A DNA stretch of 64,000 bases from contig CAWISP010000026.1 of the NCBI GenBank assembly GCA_963838775.1, positions 62,001 to 126,000 of the forward strand, written 5' to 3'. Under the pieces are notes generated by a model. It was not told the origin of the DNA. It worked only from the letters and a program-made list of their open reading frames with translations, and searched no databases. Below, piece by piece: positions 60,904 to 64,000 of this stretch. The stretch's first letter is position 1; each line of letters starts with the position of its first letter. Made by a program: the position numbers and the translations under genes. This DNA is from Chersky-840 sp963838775 (GTDB lineage: Bacteria > Actinomycetota > Acidimicrobiia > Acidimicrobiales > UBA8190).

Positions 60904-61893
60904 ATGACTGCCACCGACCTCGACATCGACGCCACCATGACGGTCTCCGACGCCATCGTCCGCACTCACGACCTGACCAAGGTCTACCCCGGTACCGATT
61001 TCCGTGCCGTCGACGAGCTGAACCTTTCGGTGGGTATGGGTGAGATCTTCGGGTTGCTCGGTCCCAACGGGGCGGGCAAGACCACCACGGCGGGGATCCT
61101 CACGACTCGGGTCATTCCGACCGCGGGACAGGCGTTCATCGCGGACATCGACGTGGTCGCCCATCCCGCCCTAGCCAAGCAGATCGTGGGTGTCGTCTCG
61201 CAGACCAACACCCTCGACCGCCAGCTCAACGTCTGGGAGAACCTGTACTTCCACGGCCGGCTCTTCGGGATCGCGGCGGCGCAGTCCCGCAAGATCGCCG
61301 ACGAGCTCCTCGAGAGGTTCCAGCTCTCGAAGTGGGCCAAGGCCTCGGTCTACGCGCTCTCGGGGGGCATGGCCCAACGCCTCATGGTGGCACGGTCGAT
61401 CTTCCACAAACCCGCTGTCCTGTTCATGGACGAGCCGACCGCCGGTCTCGACCCTCAGAGCCGCCTCTTGCTGTGGGACATCCTGCGCGACCTCAACGCC
61501 GAGGGCCAGACCATCCTCCTCACCACCCATTACATGGAGGAGGCGGACCAGCTCTGTGGCCGGGTCGCCATCATGGACCATGGCAAGATCCTCGCCCTCG
61601 ACACGCCCGCCCGGCTCAAGCAGGGCGTGGGGGCCGACACCATCGTGACGGTGAAGGCGGTCGGCGACCAGCAACGACTGGCCGAGGTGCTGCAACGCGA
61701 GATCGAAGAGGTGAGTCGCGTCCGACCGACCGAAGTCGGGCTCGAGTTGCACGTGCGCGGTCGAAACCGCCTTCTTCCCCGACTGGTGGCGGCGGCCGAG
61801 AGCGGGGGTTTCGAGGTCGCCGACCTGTCGGTGTCCGAGCCCAGCCTCGAGACCGTCTTCATCAACCTCACCGGCAGGGAGCTCCGCGACTGA
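60904..61893 (+). CDS. ABC transporter ATP-binding protein (DrrA-like)
   Basis: 329 residues from ATG 60904. Walker A GPNGAGKTTT, Q-loop VVSQTNTLDRQLNVWEN, signature ALSGGMAQRLMVARSI, Walker B VLFMDEPTAGLDP and the H-loop TTHYMEEADQLC. The C-terminal DUF4162-type part reads VGLELHVRGRNRLLPRLVAA. Such ATPases serve ABC-2 exporters of polyketides, drugs or lipids. The stop shares one base with the permease start. It follows the MerR gene by 82 bp and might be under the same control. Confidence 0.93.
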   Translation: MTATDLDIDATMTVSDAIVRTHDLTKVYPGTDFRAVDELNLSVGMGEIFGLLGPNGAGKTTTAGILTTRVIPTAGQAFIADIDVVAHPALAKQIVGVVSQTNTLDRQLNVWENLYFHGRLFGIAAAQSRKIADELLERFQLSKWAKASVYALSGGMAQRLMVARSIFHKPAVLFMDEPTAGLDPQSRLLLWDILRDLNAEGQTILLTTHYMEEADQLCGRVAIMDHGKILALDTPARLKQGVGADTIVTVKAVGDQQRLAEVLQREIEEVSRVRPTEVGLELHVRGRNRLLPRLVAAAESGGFEVADLSVSEPSLETVFINLTGRELRD

Positions 61894-62783
61894 TGACGAC
61901 AACAGTGCCCACCCCCGCCCGCGCCACCTCGATCGCCACCAAGCCGGTCCGTTCCGCCGCGTCGGCCAGCCGCATCGCCCTACACGCTCTGATGCTGCGA
62001 GACGTCGCGGTATTGTGGAAGCACAAGTTCGAGTTCGTGGCCCGCACCGTGGTGCAACCGGTTCTCCTGTGCTTCGTCTTCCTCTACGTCTTCCCCAAGA
62101 TCGGCCAATCCGTCGGCGGGGGTGGCCGCAGCAGCGCGGCGGCTTCCTCCGCCTTCGCCACCGTGCTTGTTCCCGGCGTGGTGGGGATCTCCATCATGTT
62201 CCAGGGCGTCCAGGCCGTGGCGTTGCAGATGTCCCAGGAATTCGGGTTCACCCGAGAGATCGAGGACCGCGTCCAGGCCCCCTGCCCCATCTGGCTCGTG
62301 GCCGCGGCCAAGGTCCTCTCGGGCGCCATGCAGGGCGTGATCTCGGCGATCATCGTGCTCCCCATCGCTTCGGTCATCCACGCCGGCGGTGTCGAAGCCC
62401 ATCTCAACCTCGACTGGTGGATCATCCTCACACTCGTACCCCTGGCTTGCGTGACCATGGCCTCGTTGGGTCTCGTGCTCGGGACGAGCTTCGAGCCGCG
62501 CAACATCGGGCTCATGTTCGGGTTCGTCGTCCTCCCGATCACCTTTCTGGGCGGCACGTACTACCCGTGGACACGTCTCGGACCGGTGAAGATCGGAGCG
62601 TGGCACTGGCTCCAGACCATCGTGCTCGTCAACCCGCTCATCTACGTAAACGAGGGCATGCGCGCCGCATTCACCAACGCGGAGCATATGCATCTCTACA
62701 TCATCTATCCCGTGCTCCTCGGGTTCTGCACCCTGTTTCTCCGGCTCGGTCTGCGCAACTTCCGGCGCCGCGTCCTGGCCTGA
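61893..62783 (+). CDS. ABC-2 type permease (DrrB-like)
   Basis: 296 residues from ATG 61893. Six helices; ALHALMLRDVAVLWKHKFEFVARTVVQPVLLC is the typical ABC-2 start, and EFGFTREIEDRVQAPCPIWLV with FGFVVLPITFLGGTYYPWTRL the conserved intracellular loop and late helix of DrrB-type exporters. Functions with the ATPase encoded before it. Convergent with a second exporter operon, 48 bp between stops. Confidence 0.92.
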   Translation: MTTTVPTPARATSIATKPVRSAASASRIALHALMLRDVAVLWKHKFEFVARTVVQPVLLCFVFLYVFPKIGQSVGGGGRSSAAASSAFATVLVPGVVGISIMFQGVQAVALQMSQEFGFTREIEDRVQAPCPIWLVAAAKVLSGAMQGVISAIIVLPIASVIHAGGVEAHLNLDWWIILTLVPLACVTMASLGLVLGTSFEPRNIGLMFGFVVLPITFLGGTYYPWTRLGPVKIGAWHWLQTIVLVNPLIYVNEGMRAAFTNAEHMHLYIIYPVLLGFCTLFLRLGLRNFRRRVLA

Positions 62784-62831
62784 GCGGTCCCTTGGTGCTG
62801 CGGGCCGGGCGTGTGCGGCGAAGCGTGACCA

Positions 62832-63743
62832 TCACCTTGTCGCATCCGGTGTAGCGGCGCGTCCTCCCCGCTTGGCAAAGAACGCGCCCGCCCGCCGGTA
62901 GGGATCACTGCGGCGCGGCGCCCAGGTCCAGCGGCGTAGCGAGACCACGATGCCCACCACGGCCCAGATCGCCATGACGAGGATGTCGTTCCACGACCAG
63001 GGCGACACCGGGACACCCGCACTGGCCAGGAAGGGGGCGACGGTGGAGGTGATCATGTGGCGAACGGGGAAAAGCGCCGCGAACTGGGCCAGCCCGGACC
63101 CGCTCTTGATCGGGTAGTAGAGGCCGGACAGGAAGAGCAAGATGAAGAACACGATGCTCACCACCGGACCCGCCGCTTCCTGGTTGGGGACCAACGTGCT
63201 GACGGCGATCCCGAGGGCGGTGAAACAGACCACGCCCACGACCAGCGCCACCACCAGGGGCACGAAGTTGTGGGGAAGCACGACGTGGTACCCGAACTTG
63301 CCGATCAAGAACAGGATGACCACCTGGAGCAGGGAGATGATCAGGGCGTTGACGAAGATCGCCGCCAGCATGACCCAGGTGGGAAGGGGCGAGAGCCGGA
63401 CGCGCTTCAAGAGTCCCATCTCGCGTCTCACCACCAATGAGATCGTCAAATTGTTGAAGCAGGCGGACATGATGCCGTAGGCCGCGAACGACGGCACGTA
63501 GTACACGACCACCTTGACGTGTTCGAGATAGGGGATCCGCGACGAACCCCCTGTCGAAGACAGCAGCACGAGGAAGACGACGGAGAAGCCGACGGTGAAC
63601 ACGGCTCCGATCGGGTTCAGCCAGAATCCCAGCTGCTCGTAGTAGACCTGCCGACCCACGAGACGAATGTCGTCGGCGCCTCGAAATGCCCTGGACTTCG
63701 TCCCGGCGCCTTCCCCCGTCGCCGCTCGTGTCATCGCGCTCAT
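62832..63743 (-). CDS. ABC-2 type permease of a second exporter
   Basis: 303 residues from ATG 63743 (MSAMTRAATGEG), inside an ATGA overlap with its ATPase gene. VGRQVYYEQLGFWLNPIGAVFTVGFSVVFLVL opens the membrane domain, with MSACFNNLTISLVVRREMGLLKRVRLSPLP and VSTLVPNQEAAGPVVSIVFFILLFLSGLYYP typical of ABC-2 permeases of the daunorubicin/lipid-export type. The permease is unlike the one at 61893, so this is a separate system. Confidence 0.9.
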   Translation of the reverse strand: MSAMTRAATGEGAGTKSRAFRGADDIRLVGRQVYYEQLGFWLNPIGAVFTVGFSVVFLVLLSSTGGSSRIPYLEHVKVVVYYVPSFAAYGIMSACFNNLTISLVVRREMGLLKRVRLSPLPTWVMLAAIFVNALIISLLQVVILFLIGKFGYHVVLPHNFVPLVVALVVGVVCFTALGIAVSTLVPNQEAAGPVVSIVFFILLFLSGLYYPIKSGSGLAQFAALFPVRHMITSTVAPFLASAGVPVSPWSWNDILVMAIWAVVGIVVSLRRWTWAPRRSDPYRRAGAFFAKRGGRAATPDATR

Positions 63744-64000
63744 CGTTCGAGGCCCTCGGTGACGGCCGCGGCCTCGGCTTCGGCCCCGTATCCCGTTAGC
63801 CGCAGATAGACGTCTTCGAGGGTCGACCGCTCCACGGTGAGCCCGATGAGGCCGACGTTGTCGCGCAGAGCCCAACTCGTGAGGCGGGCCAGCACCTCGA
63901 TCTCGTGGTCGGTCCGGATCTCGAGCGCCCCGTTCCCCAAGACCGTGGCGGCAACGGGCAGATCACCGACACCGGTACCGGAGGGGAGCCTGAACCTGAT
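63740..64000 (-). CDS. ABC transporter ATP-binding protein, C-terminal part (continues beyond the window)
   Basis: The final 86 codons of an ABC ATPase, running off the window end at 64000. The visible part (IRFRLPSGTGVGDLPVAATV ... TDHEIEVLARLTSWALRDN ... STLEDVYLRLTGYGAE) is the C-terminal regulatory extension seen in DrrA-like proteins; LEDVYLRLTG is the usual final motif. The stop overlaps the permease start by 4 bp, so the pair is translated together. Confidence 0.85.
   Translation of the reverse strand: MRFRLPSGTGVGDLPVAATVLGNGALEIRTDHEIEVLARLTSWALRDNVGLIGLTVERSTLEDVYLRLTGYGAEAEAAAVTEGLER

Overview
The window is high-GC (about 70%) bacterial chromosome with tightly packed genes, many GTG starts and 4-bp stop/start overlaps. 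Several signs point to an actinobacterium of the Acidimicrobiia type. There are four luciferase-like (F420/FMN) oxidoreductases and an Mtb-type RpiB. Thiolase/DUF35 lipid-catabolism genes are present. A secreted protease carries C-terminal GYW/FGDA repeats that are common in secreted acidimicrobial proteins, and another surface protein ends in an LAxTG sorting signal. The taxonomic placement is inference. No rRNA, tRNA, CRISPR array, prophage or insertion sequence was seen.

Layout. 1-11.0 kb: end of a cupin gene, two luciferase-like oxidoreductases, an RDD membrane protein, the DNA repair gene tag with a coupled acidic micro-protein, rpiB, a membrane-anchored L,D-transpeptidase, a repeat-bearing S53 protease, a soluble nucleotide-cyclase-domain protein and a flavoprotein of slightly different base composition. 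11.1-21.8 kb: a catabolic island. A divergent amidohydrolase and a palindromic operator/promoter region precede two CaiB/BaiF CoA-transferases and three thiolase-like/DUF35 pairs. A ferritin-like protein and an ABC-type binding protein without a signal peptide complete the island. The first six plus-strand genes are chained by 4-bp overlaps. This layout suggests CoA-activated degradation of a steroid- or terpenoid-like substrate with several retro-aldol or thiolytic steps. 21.8-32.5 kb: a cytochrome P450, NTF2-fold proteins, a methyltransferase, a VOC protein, a Nudix hydrolase, a D-aminoacylase-type amidohydrolase, an SDR, another luciferase-like enzyme and an HSL-type esterase, which is further accessory catabolism. 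32.6-41 kb: two tiny ORFs, a VOC protein, a PIG-L deacetylase, a 14-bp palindromic tandem array in front of a zinc alcohol dehydrogenase, a 34-bp perfect palindrome, lon, a stand-alone PAS protein, an epoxide-hydrolase-like protein and an NAD-epimerase. 41-47.6 kb: a 1,314-residue LAFTG surface protein with four internal repeats, then a degenerate stretch with a frameshifted methyltransferase, a GNAT remnant and a frameshifted luciferase-like gene. 47.6-64 kb: an Lhr-type helicase coupled to a nucleoside-phosphorylase-like gene, an MFS exporter, an ABC ATPase/permease pair, a GNAT enzyme, a secreted LppX/LprG-like protein, an MFS/MerR pair with a candidate operator, and two convergent DrrAB-type ABC exporters, the last running off the window.

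A feature of the whole window is that five otherwise conserved genes carry an apparent single-base insertion: a DUF35 gene, a Thr/Pro-tailed membrane protein, the methyltransferase, the luciferase-like gene at 47 kb, and lhr. All are repaired by removing one base, so systematic sequence error must be excluded before any is called a pseudogene.
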